This document shows, one piece after another, positions 16,675 through 24,119 of a stretch of DNA of 64,000 nt. Under the pieces are notes generated by a model. It did no database searches. It saw nothing but the letters and a program-made list of their open reading frames with translations, and had not been told where the DNA came from. Both the position numbers and the translations under genes were made by a program. The stretch comes from Mesonia ostreae (GTDB taxonomy: Bacteria > Bacteroidota > Bacteroidia > Flavobacteriales > Flavobacteriaceae): positions 1-64,000 of the forward strand of contig NZ_JAVRBG010000008.1 of assembly GCF_031845265.1 (NCBI RefSeq). Direction: 5' to 3'. The stretch's first letter is position 1, and every line of letters starts with the position of its first letter.

Positions 16675-17913
16675 TTAGATGCTTTTAGATTTCACAGCAT
16701 CCAACTCGGTTTTCAGTGAATCCATTTTTGCAAAATACATAGGCTTTAAAGATTGCTTCAGCGGTTCTGAGCTTGGTAAGTTTTGTTTATATGGATCTTC
16801 TTGTCTTCCATATACCCAAAAACGATAACACACATGAGGACCTGTAGCTAAACCTGTACTACCAACATAACCAATTACATCTCCTTGTTTTACACGCTGC
16901 CCTACTTTTGCATTTCGTTTGGACATATGCAAATACTGCGTGGTGTATTTATCATTGTGACGCACTTTTACGTAGTTCCCATTTCCTCGCGTGTAGCTAG
17001 ATTTAATTACAACACCATCTGCCGTGGACCAAATTGGGGTTCCTGTTGGGGCTGCATAATCTGTACCCTTATGCGCTTTCCATCTTTTTTGAACCGGATG
17101 AAATCTTCGCTTGGTAAATCGCGACGAAATTCTAGAGAATTTTAAGGGAGCTTTTAAAAAGAAGCTTTGAAGTGAATTTGCTTCTTCATCATAAAACTTA
17201 GCAAATCCGCTAAGAGAATCTTGACCAAATTCAAATGCATAATAAGGATTGTTGTAATGCGTCAATACGGCAGCTTCAATATTATCTAAACCGGCGTAAA
17301 TAGTATCATTGATATATTTTTCATTATAGATAATTTTAAACTGATCTCCTTTCTGAATTTTAAAAAAATCTATTTTCCACTGATAGATGTCGGCTAATTT
17401 ATCTGCCAATAAAATGCTTAAACCTTCATTATCCATCGCTGCGGAAAGTGAGGAGGTAATTACACCCGTAGCAGTTCTCTTTTGAATCGTTACAGGCCTC
17501 TTATTTTTACTTATAGAAATACTATCTTTAAAATTGACCACCGTATAATTAATGCGGTTTTCTTCATAAATAAAAGCTTGCACCTGAGCCAGAGAGTCCT
17601 TAGACTTTAAAATGGTGTATGATTTACCAACATTGATTCTTGCAGGATTAAATTTAGCTTTCACCTTTTCTGCAATCTCAAAAACTTTCCCCCTACTTAC
17701 ACCGTGGGTATCCATAATAGCTCCAAAGCTATCTCCAGGCCTAACGGTATCTCTATAAACTTCATAATCATTTAACGTAAAGCCATACTCCGTTATAACA
17801 GGCTCTGGCTTTGGTTTAACTTCTTTTATCGCTTCTTTTGGAGCTTCATCCTGTTCACATCCAAAGCTTAGAAGCAATACAAGGAATAGAGTTAGGTAAG
17901 GTAATTTTTTCAA
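16675..17913 (-). CDS. M23-family peptidoglycan endopeptidase (LytM-type) lipoprotein
   Basis: 412 residues. Lipobox SFGC (Cys19). Residues about 40-240 contain an OapA/LysM-like module (VRPGDSFGAIMD, then a second dyad-like segment) as in periplasmic cell-wall hydrolases. The C-terminal LytM domain has the first zinc site HKGTD (about 282-286), the catalytic QYLHMS and the third motif GPHVCYRFW (about 360), where the usual H-x-H reads H-x-C. The rest of the fold (GNYVKVRHN, QGDVIGYVGSTGLATG) is intact. It likely cleaves peptide crosslinks in the sacculus. It lies downstream of the DUF3108 gene on the same strand, about 120 bp away. Confidence 0.85.
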   Translation of the reverse strand: MKKLPYLTLFLVLLLSFGCEQDEAPKEAIKEVKPKPEPVITEYGFTLNDYEVYRDTVRPGDSFGAIMDTHGVSRGKVFEIAEKVKAKFNPARINVGKSYTILKSKDSLAQVQAFIYEENRINYTVVNFKDSISISKNKRPVTIQKRTATGVITSSLSAAMDNEGLSILLADKLADIYQWKIDFFKIQKGDQFKIIYNEKYINDTIYAGLDNIEAAVLTHYNNPYYAFEFGQDSLSGFAKFYDEEANSLQSFFLKAPLKFSRISSRFTKRRFHPVQKRWKAHKGTDYAAPTGTPIWSTADGVVIKSSYTRGNGNYVKVRHNDKYTTQYLHMSKRNAKVGQRVKQGDVIGYVGSTGLATGPHVCYRFWVYGRQEDPYKQNLPSSEPLKQSLKPMYFAKMDSLKTELDAVKSKSI

Positions 17914-18037
17914 GGGTGGGCGTTTATTGTTCTCAATATTTTACCAAAAATATTTAATGCTATTCTTTTACACAACTATTAAGAGTCTTTATTTACGAGG
18001 AAAATTCTTTAGAAGCTTTTTTTAACCTAGGAAAAAA

Positions 18038-18814
18038 TTATTTCATAATAATTTCAAAAGGATTTTTTAATCCTTTATAGGCATCCAAGTCAGCTTCTAA
18101 CGCTCCTACTGCAAGTTCTGCCTTAATTTTAATAGGCATTTTATTATCATCATCGCTTACCCAAAAAGTAAGGCTTTCTTCTTCGTCAAAAACACGATCT
18201 GCTTGTACATAAGGTCTAAATTTTAGACAACGTACTTTTCCGAATTTAGTTTTTAACACTTCTCTTTTCAAGAATACAGTTTTAAAACGATAATTTTCAT
18301 CATCAAAAAATAAATCTAAGACAATCTCATCTCCCTTTTTTATATTTTTACGGTCTATTTTATTCCGAAGAAAATAAAATACAGATAGCATGTCTTGTAC
18401 ATTATTCTTTGTCGTAAAACTCTTTACCGTTTGGTGTTTATTATCAATTACTTTGGCTTTATGATTCTTTTGGTCAAAAAGAATTTCTTTATCCTTAGTA
18501 TGTCCGCCTTCATTAATTTTTCTCACAAATTTTAAAGGCTGCCCCGTTTTTTTATTAATATAGGTTTGGTAATCGTCATCTACTTCAAAAAACAAGTGCA
18601 ACAATCCAGTAGATTTCCCTCTACCAAGTATGTGATGAACCTCCTTATTGTCATAAATTTCATCTTTCACTTCTAAGGTAGCAAAGCTGGCATTAAACCA
18701 CCCGTAATGAATTCTAAATTTAAACCATTCTCCAGCATCATAAGCTTCTTTTGATTGCGCAAATGCGGAAACACTAAACAAACAAATGACTATAAGTATA
18801 ACAGATTTTTTCAT
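18038..18814 (-). CDS. DUF3108 domain protein, secreted
   Basis: 258 residues from the ATG at 18814, chosen because it begins a clean signal peptide (MKKSVILIVICLFSVSAFAQ). An ATG 24 bp upstream would put eight residues before it. The mature part is a lipocalin-like beta barrel typical of DUF3108 (WFKFRIHYGWFNASFATL near the start, FWVSDDDNKMPIKI near the end). Members are periplasmic proteins of unknown role, often next to cell-wall genes; here an M23 endopeptidase follows. The promoter just upstream has a good TTTG-20-TACTTTTG arrangement. Confidence 0.8.
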   Translation of the reverse strand: MKKSVILIVICLFSVSAFAQSKEAYDAGEWFKFRIHYGWFNASFATLEVKDEIYDNKEVHHILGRGKSTGLLHLFFEVDDDYQTYINKKTGQPLKFVRKINEGGHTKDKEILFDQKNHKAKVIDNKHQTVKSFTTKNNVQDMLSVFYFLRNKIDRKNIKKGDEIVLDLFFDDENYRFKTVFLKREVLKTKFGKVRCLKFRPYVQADRVFDEEESLTFWVSDDDNKMPIKIKAELAVGALEADLDAYKGLKNPFEIIMK

Positions 18815-18866
18815 AGGACATACATTAAATGATTTCATAGCAATTAACCATTTACAATTTCTATTC

Positions 18867-18898
18867 CAAAAGTAATAAAAACAAAAAGCCCCATCAAA
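18867..18898 (-). promoter_or_regulatory. Promoter of the DUF3108 gene, overlapping the upstream terminator
   Basis: Minus strand: TTTG (18898-18895), 20 bp, then TACTTTTG (18874-18867), a full Bacteroidota promoter. Expected transcription start is near 18860, about 45 bp before the ATG. The -33 box lies inside the hairpin of the terminator at 18882-18914. Confidence 0.6.
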
Positions 18899-18914
18899 TA
18901 TAATGATGGGGCTT
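18882..18914 (-). terminator. Rho-independent terminator
   Basis: Minus strand AGCCCCATCA/TGATGGGGCT stem with a seven-base loop, followed by TTTTTGTTTTT. It would stop transcripts coming from hppD or from a small RNA between hppD and this point. Confidence 0.85.
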
Positions 18915-18993
18915 CATGCTTATTAACCAACTAAAACTTAAATTTATGAAAAAAAATTTCCAAATTTACAAATCTAGTAACCACTCCAGAAAT
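18885..18993 (-). ncRNA. Possible small RNA between hppD and the DUF3108 gene
   Basis: A minus-strand TACTTTTG box (19007-19000) is followed by about 105 bp without a credible gene and ends at the strong terminator. The stretch contains AGTTTTAGTTGGTTAATAAG and other unpaired-looking segments. No -33 TTG at normal distance was found, so this could equally be the long 3' end of the hppD transcript. No named family is recognised. Confidence 0.25.
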
Positions 18994-19113
18994 GCTGCGC
19001 AAAAGTACCACAACTTACAAGAGTAAATACGCTAAAAATTAACTTTAACTCTTTTCTTTGTAAATCAATGTTTTTAATTAAGTTTTAATGATTAAAATAT
19101 ATCTATTTAATGA

Positions 19114-20280
19114 TTAATTAAGGGTTCCTCGTAATTCTTGCTCTCTTTCAATAGACTGAAAAAGGGCTTTAAAGTTCCCTGCACCAAAACCTTTTGCTCC
19201 CATTCGCTGGATAATCTCAAAAAACAAGGTTGGTCTGTCTTGTAATGGCTTGGTAAAAATTTGCAATAGGTAACCTTCTTCATCGGCGTCTACCATAATT
19301 CCCAAACTTTTTAATCTGTCTAAGTCTTCATTTAACTCGTGACTAAACTCCTCTAATCTTCCTGGAATAGCATTGTAATATTCTTCTGGTGGAGTAGATA
19401 AAAACTCTACACCTCTAGATCTTAAATCTAAAACCGTTTTAAGAATATCATCTGTAGCTACAGCAACGTGTTGTACTCCAGGTCCTTCATAAAAATCTAA
19501 ATATTCTTCAATCTGTGATTTTTTTGCTCCTTCCGCAGGTTCGTTTATAGGAAACTTAATTCTTCCGTTTCCATTACTCATCACCTTACTCATCAAAGCA
19601 GAATATTCTGTATGAATTTGCTTGTCATCAAAAGAAAGGAAGTTTACAAAGCCCATCACGTCTTCGTACCATTTCACCCAAACATTCATTTCATTCCAAC
19701 CTACATTTCCTACCATATGGTCAATAAACTTAAGACCTACTGGCTCTGGATTATAATCTGATTCCCACTTCACATATCCTGGTAAAAAAGTTCCTTTAAA
19801 GTTTTTACGCTCTACAAACATATGTACCGTTTCTCCGTACGTATAAATACCTGCTCTCACCACCTCGCCATTTTCGTCTTTATCTACGGTTGGCTCCATA
19901 TAAGATTTAGCACCACGTTTGGTAGTTTCTTCATAAGCAGATCTAGCATCGTCTACCCAAAGCGCCACTACTTTAACTCCGTCGCCGTGTTTTACAATAT
20001 GCTCATTAATTTTTTCTTTAGAATTTAATGGAGACGTGAGCACCAATCTAATCTTATCTTGCTGCAATACATAAGAAACGGTATCTCTACTTCCTGTTTC
20101 TAGCCCTTTATAAGCCATCGACTTAAAGCCGAAAGCTGTTTTGTAAAAATGCGCTGCTTGTTTGGCATTTCCTACATATAACTCTATATAATCTGTTCCT
20201 AAAAGTGGCAAGAAATCTTGCGCGCCTTCAAATATTTTTTCTAATCCGTAGTTTACTGATTCTACTTTCTTCTTACTCAT
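19114..20280 (-). CDS. hppD: 4-hydroxyphenylpyruvate dioxygenase
   Basis: 388 residues. Converts 4-hydroxyphenylpyruvate to homogentisate in tyrosine breakdown; cytosolic Fe(II) enzyme of the vicinal oxygen chelate superfamily. The three iron ligands are visible: His in FIDHMVGNV (about 186), His in GVQHVAVATDD (about 270) and Glu in LFFEIIQRMG (about 352). The C-terminal gate helix GFGAGNFKALFQSIE is typical. It follows hmgA by 107 bp on the same strand, so the two consecutive steps are probably one operon. Confidence 0.96.
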   Translation of the reverse strand: MSKKKVESVNYGLEKIFEGAQDFLPLLGTDYIELYVGNAKQAAHFYKTAFGFKSMAYKGLETGSRDTVSYVLQQDKIRLVLTSPLNSKEKINEHIVKHGDGVKVVALWVDDARSAYEETTKRGAKSYMEPTVDKDENGEVVRAGIYTYGETVHMFVERKNFKGTFLPGYVKWESDYNPEPVGLKFIDHMVGNVGWNEMNVWVKWYEDVMGFVNFLSFDDKQIHTEYSALMSKVMSNGNGRIKFPINEPAEGAKKSQIEEYLDFYEGPGVQHVAVATDDILKTVLDLRSRGVEFLSTPPEEYYNAIPGRLEEFSHELNEDLDRLKSLGIMVDADEEGYLLQIFTKPLQDRPTLFFEIIQRMGAKGFGAGNFKALFQSIEREQELRGTLN

Positions 20281-20387
20281 TATCTTTATTTTTTAAATCG
20301 TTCTAGTTTCCCTTTTAAGCGTCCATTTCACATCTAATTTACCACATCGCTCTCGCTTGCGCGGAAGTGTTTAGTTGTAATATTTCG

Positions 20388-21557
20388 TTAAGCATGATTT
20401 TCATCTAACCAAGATTTATGATAGGTTTCATCGGCAATTTTCATTCCTTCCTCTGTTACTTGTAAAGGTTTAAAAGTATCTACCATTACGGCAAGTTCTT
20501 CGGTTTCGGTTTGCCCGATGCTTCTTTCTACCGCTCCTGGATGTGGACCGTGAGGAATCCCGGCAGGATGTAAAGAAATATGCCCTGCTTCAATATCGTT
20601 TCTACTCATAAAATCGCCATCTACATAATACAAAACCTCATCACTATCTATATTACTGTGATTGTAAGGTGCTGGTATAGATTCTGGATGGTAGTCATAT
20701 AATCTAGGACAAAAACTACACACCACAAACGTATCGGTTTCAAAAGTTTGGTGTACCGGTGGCGGTTGGTGAATTCTTCCAGTTATAGGTTCAAAATCGT
20801 GGATAGAAAACGCATAAGGATAATTGTAACCATCATAACCAACTACATCAAAAGGATGCGTTGCGTAAGTCACTTCAAAGATTTCTCCTTGTTTTTTGAT
20901 TTTCATTAAAAACTCCCCCTTTTCATCGTGAGCCTCCAACTCATAAGGTCTTCTAAGGTCGCGTTCACAAAACGGAGAACTTTCTAACAACTGTCCAAAC
21001 CAGTTTCTATACCTTTTAGGCGTATAAATGGGACTCTTAGATTCTACGATAAATAGCCTGTTATTTTCATCAGCAAATTCTATTTTATAAATCGTCCCTC
21101 TTGGGATAACAATATAATCCCCGTATTTAAAATCTAAATTCCCAAATTGAGTTCTTAACTTCCCTGTACCTTTATGTATAAAAAGAAGTTCGTCTTCATC
21201 GGCATTCTTATAAAAGTAATCGTCCATAGATTCTTGCGGAGCCGCAAGCGCAATGGAACAATCAGAATTCATTAAGACTACCTTTCTACTTTCTAAATAA
21301 TCTGGTGCAGGAACGGTTTGAAATCCGCGAAAGCGATACGATTTTATATTATTTTCTACGGCAATCTTTGGTTTGATACTATACGGCTCCTTAACGCTTT
21401 TTATTTGCGTGGGCCTGTGCTCGTGATATAGATTGGTAGACATCCCATCAAAACCTACGGTTCCAAAAAGTTGTTCATAATATAAGTCTCCATTCGGTTT
21501 TTTAAAAATCGTATGGCGCTTGGGTGGTATTTTTCCTAATTTGTGATAAAATGGCAT
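20388..21557 (-). CDS. hmgA: Homogentisate 1,2-dioxygenase
   Basis: 389 residues from the ATG at 21557 (MPFYHKLGKIPPKRH, the usual N-terminus of bacterial HmgA in this phylum). Opens the ring of homogentisate to maleylacetoacetate. Cupin-fold landmarks: HDFEPITGRIHQPPPVHQTF, SFCPRLYDYHPESIPAPYNH and HPAGIPHGPHPG, carrying the His/Glu iron ligands. The frame stays open 165 bp further upstream, but that extension is read from a simple-sequence repeat (NFNFNF) and is not believable protein. A GATATTTG box near the start resembles a -7 element. Upstream gene of the hmgA-hppD pair. Confidence 0.95.
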   Translation of the reverse strand: MPFYHKLGKIPPKRHTIFKKPNGDLYYEQLFGTVGFDGMSTNLYHEHRPTQIKSVKEPYSIKPKIAVENNIKSYRFRGFQTVPAPDYLESRKVVLMNSDCSIALAAPQESMDDYFYKNADEDELLFIHKGTGKLRTQFGNLDFKYGDYIVIPRGTIYKIEFADENNRLFIVESKSPIYTPKRYRNWFGQLLESSPFCERDLRRPYELEAHDEKGEFLMKIKKQGEIFEVTYATHPFDVVGYDGYNYPYAFSIHDFEPITGRIHQPPPVHQTFETDTFVVCSFCPRLYDYHPESIPAPYNHSNIDSDEVLYYVDGDFMSRNDIEAGHISLHPAGIPHGPHPGAVERSIGQTETEELAVMVDTFKPLQVTEEGMKIADETYHKSWLDENHA

Positions 21558-21661
21558 AATAAGGGTGCTTTTCACAAATATCGGAAATTTTTCTATTCTA
21601 TTGATTTTTATAAGCTTGGTTTTTAGAAAATACGGTTTTTGACTGAAAAAATGCAAAAAAA

Positions 21662-21708
21662 GGTTGAAGTTGAAGCTGAAATCGAAGTTGAAGTTGAAGT
21701 TGAAGTAA
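21662..21708. repeat. Hexamer simple repeat (GTTGAA)n
   Basis: About eight imperfect copies of GTTGAA/GAAGTT. On the minus strand they keep an open frame in phase with hmgA, giving an Asn-Phe-rich stretch that is very unlikely to be translated. Confidence 0.8.
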
Positions 21709-21724
21709 TACTCTTTACGCATCC

Positions 21725-21753
21725 CCCGCCCGAATGAATTCGTTCAGGCGGGC
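21725..21753. repeat. REP-like palindrome
   Basis: CCCGCCCGAATGAAT / TCGTTCAGGCGGG forms a near-perfect inverted repeat centred on GAATTC. A close relative (CTCGCCTGAATGAATTCACT and its partner arm) lies at 31712-31739, so this is a dispersed intergenic element. Confidence 0.6.
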
Positions 21754-21875
21754 TAACCCCTTACTTCGACTACGCTCAGCACAGGCTTTATTAGAAGTCA
21801 AAATAATAATTAACTTAAAATGCTTCTGATAGAATTAAGAGCGTGAGCAGAAAGTGAAGTTGAAATTGAAAATCT

Positions 21876-24119
21876 CTAAAAATAATACCCTAAACTAAAA
21901 AACCACTCGCTTTCACCACGTTCTGGGGAGTAGGTGTATTTTATTTCTATGGGCCCTAAAATGGTTTCTAAACCATAACCAAGACCTAATCCCGTAAAAT
22001 CTGGTGTAGAAAGCAAATTACCGCTTTTGTATAAATCGTCTCCTACATTCGCAATATTATAGCTGGCAATAAAGTGGTTCTTTTTTAAAAATTCATAATC
22101 TACATCTATCAATCCTTTTACATAACTATCTCCTGTAATACTTAGAAAATCGTAGCCGTAGAAAGGCATAATATTATTCATGGGCTGGCTGCCATATCCG
22201 CCAAGGGAAAAATTTAAAGCGCGCATATCATTGTTTCCAACTCTAAAACCTGCGTCGGTTTGCAATCGCATACTTAACTGGGAAAACGGACTAAAAGCAT
22301 ACCCCACTTTACCTTTTGCAATAGAAAATTCTGAAAAATTAAAACTTGATTTAGCCTCAAATAAATAAAGATGAAAATCTGCCCTAAAATAAATACCTTT
22401 ACTGGGAAAGTAAGTATTGTCGTAGGTATCGTAAGCAACATATCCCATTGCGCTAAAGAGGTTACTTTGTTCTAAAATAGTAAATGGTAGTTGTTCTGTA
22501 GCTTCGTTATCTACTATGGTTTCAGTTTCAATTTTTGAGTATTTATGCTCTGCGCCCACACCAAATTTAAAAGACTTAAACAAAAAGGTTTCTGCATAAA
22601 ATTGATTTGTAAAATCAAAGTTTTCTAATTCTACTTTATTCACATTAAAATCGCCAATATTAGAATTTTGTTTTAAAAAATCGAAATCTACGTCTATATT
22701 AAATTGATTCACACGAGACTTAAGACCAATACTCCAATACTTTCCCTTATCGATATAATATTGAAATTCATACCTAAAATTATCGCCGGCAATAAGGTCT
22801 AAAGAAATAATATCGTTAGTGACCAAAAAACTTTTCTTTGTAAGATTTACTAAAGCCGCGCTTCTATACAGGTCATCATAATGCAAGCCCAAGCGCAAAA
22901 ACATATTGTTTTCATTTTCAGCTACCTTTACTCTTAAGTTGTACTTATTTTTAGAATTGGGCTCTAAGGTATATTCTACACGTTTAAAATTTCCTGTAGC
23001 CGAAAGCGTGTTTACGCCTGTATTTAAATCTTTATAAGAAGTTTTGGCTTCGGTCTCTAATTTTAATTTCCCCCGAATGTAGTTTCTGGGATAATCGTGA
23101 TTTCCCGTAATTTCTATCTGATTGATATAAACCGAATCCTGAAGCCTTACCGGCATTCTTTCTTTAAAATTATTAGGGTGTTGCCATTTTGCCACAGCTT
23201 TTAGCTCTTCCAACTTTAAGTGAGCTGCCTCTTCTCCATTTTTTATAATTTTCTCTCCCTTCTGAAAAGAAAGTACAGAAAAATCTGCAATATTGGGTTT
23301 AATATATAAGTCTGTTTTCTCCCGTTTCTCTTTCATATCACTAATCGTTCTAAAATTATTGACCTGCGTCATAATTTCAAAAACCGATTGTAAATTTTCT
23401 CTGTCTACCAAGCTGTCTTGTACATCTACGCCAATTATAAAATCTGCACCTCTCGCTTTTAACTCCTCAATGGGATAGTTATTGGCAATACCGCCATCAC
23501 TTACCAACCTGCCATCTATTTCTACGGGACTAAATATAGTAGGAATGGCTCCACTAGCCGAAACTGCTTGTGCCAAAGAGCCACTTTCTAAAATAATAGC
23601 TTCCCCAGTTTCAATATCGGTTCCCATACAGAAGAAAGGAATAGGAAGGTTTTTAAAATTTTGAATGTCATTTACATGAACCGTCAACTGAGAAATGAGA
23701 TTATATAAATTTTGCCCTTTCGATAATCCCGAAGGAAAAGAAAGTTTAAAATCATCAAAGGGCAGGGTTAAAGTGTACCGCTCTGAGTCTTTTCTTTCAT
23801 AAAAGGTTTTTACACTTCTTGGAAGATCATCCTGTATTAAAGTGTTGAAATTGGTTTCTTTAAAAATAGAATCTAATTGATTTGGTGTATATCCCGCAGC
23901 ATAAAGCGAACCTACAATGGCTCCCATGCTGGTTCCTGCAATATAATCTACCCGAATCCCTGCTTCATCAATTTTTTTTAACGCCCCAATATGTGCTAAA
24001 CCTTTAGCGCCTCCTCCGCTTAAAACCAGACCTACTTTCAAATCTTTTTGGACAAGAGAGTCTTGCTGCGCGAAAGCACTTCCTGTTAAAAATAAAAATA
24101 GGTAAAAGAGGATTCTCAT
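21876..24119 (-). CDS. Patatin-like phospholipase fused to an Omp85-type barrel (type Vd-like)
   Basis: 747 residues. Signal peptide (MRILFYLFLFLTGSAFAQ), then a patatin domain with oxyanion loop GGGAKG (35-40), nucleophile GTSMG (Ser64) and the dyad Asp in VSDGGIANN (about 208). A POTRA-like region follows (about 320-405, VYINQIEITGNHDYPRNYI), then a 16-strand surface-antigen/BamA-type barrel ending in SEWFFSLGYYF. This matches patatin-type autotransporters such as PlpD, in which the lipase is held at or released from the outer membrane. All catalytic residues are present, so an active phospholipase A is likely. Its start overlaps the stop of uvrC by 4 bp, so the two are translationally linked. 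Confidence 0.9.
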   Translation of the reverse strand: MRILFYLFLFLTGSAFAQQDSLVQKDLKVGLVLSGGGAKGLAHIGALKKIDEAGIRVDYIAGTSMGAIVGSLYAAGYTPNQLDSIFKETNFNTLIQDDLPRSVKTFYERKDSERYTLTLPFDDFKLSFPSGLSKGQNLYNLISQLTVHVNDIQNFKNLPIPFFCMGTDIETGEAIILESGSLAQAVSASGAIPTIFSPVEIDGRLVSDGGIANNYPIEELKARGADFIIGVDVQDSLVDRENLQSVFEIMTQVNNFRTISDMKEKREKTDLYIKPNIADFSVLSFQKGEKIIKNGEEAAHLKLEELKAVAKWQHPNNFKERMPVRLQDSVYINQIEITGNHDYPRNYIRGKLKLETEAKTSYKDLNTGVNTLSATGNFKRVEYTLEPNSKNKYNLRVKVAENENNMFLRLGLHYDDLYRSAALVNLTKKSFLVTNDIISLDLIAGDNFRYEFQYYIDKGKYWSIGLKSRVNQFNIDVDFDFLKQNSNIGDFNVNKVELENFDFTNQFYAETFLFKSFKFGVGAEHKYSKIETETIVDNEATEQLPFTILEQSNLFSAMGYVAYDTYDNTYFPSKGIYFRADFHLYLFEAKSSFNFSEFSIAKGKVGYAFSPFSQLSMRLQTDAGFRVGNNDMRALNFSLGGYGSQPMNNIMPFYGYDFLSITGDSYVKGLIDVDYEFLKKNHFIASYNIANVGDDLYKSGNLLSTPDFTGLGLGYGLETILGPIEIKYTYSPERGESEWFFSLGYYF

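Larger units (their letters stand above)
21558..21875. other. Repeat-rich intergenic region between hmgA and the patatin gene
   Basis: 318 bp with no gene. It holds the hmgA upstream region, a hexamer repeat (21662-21708), a palindrome (21725-21753), a CTTCGACTACGCTCAGCACAG motif of a kind often seen between flavobacterial genes (21763-21783), and a further short GAAGTT-like run (21856-21870). Confidence 0.6.

Noticed and set aside
18946..19026. 26-residue plus-strand ORF (MKKNFQIYKSSNHSRN...)
   Set aside because: No plus-strand gene follows for 7 kb and the same DNA contains minus-strand promoter and terminator signals; a leader-peptide role cannot be supported.
21558..21722. N-terminal extension of hmgA
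   Set aside because: Encoded by a simple hexamer repeat; the family N-terminus begins at 21557.
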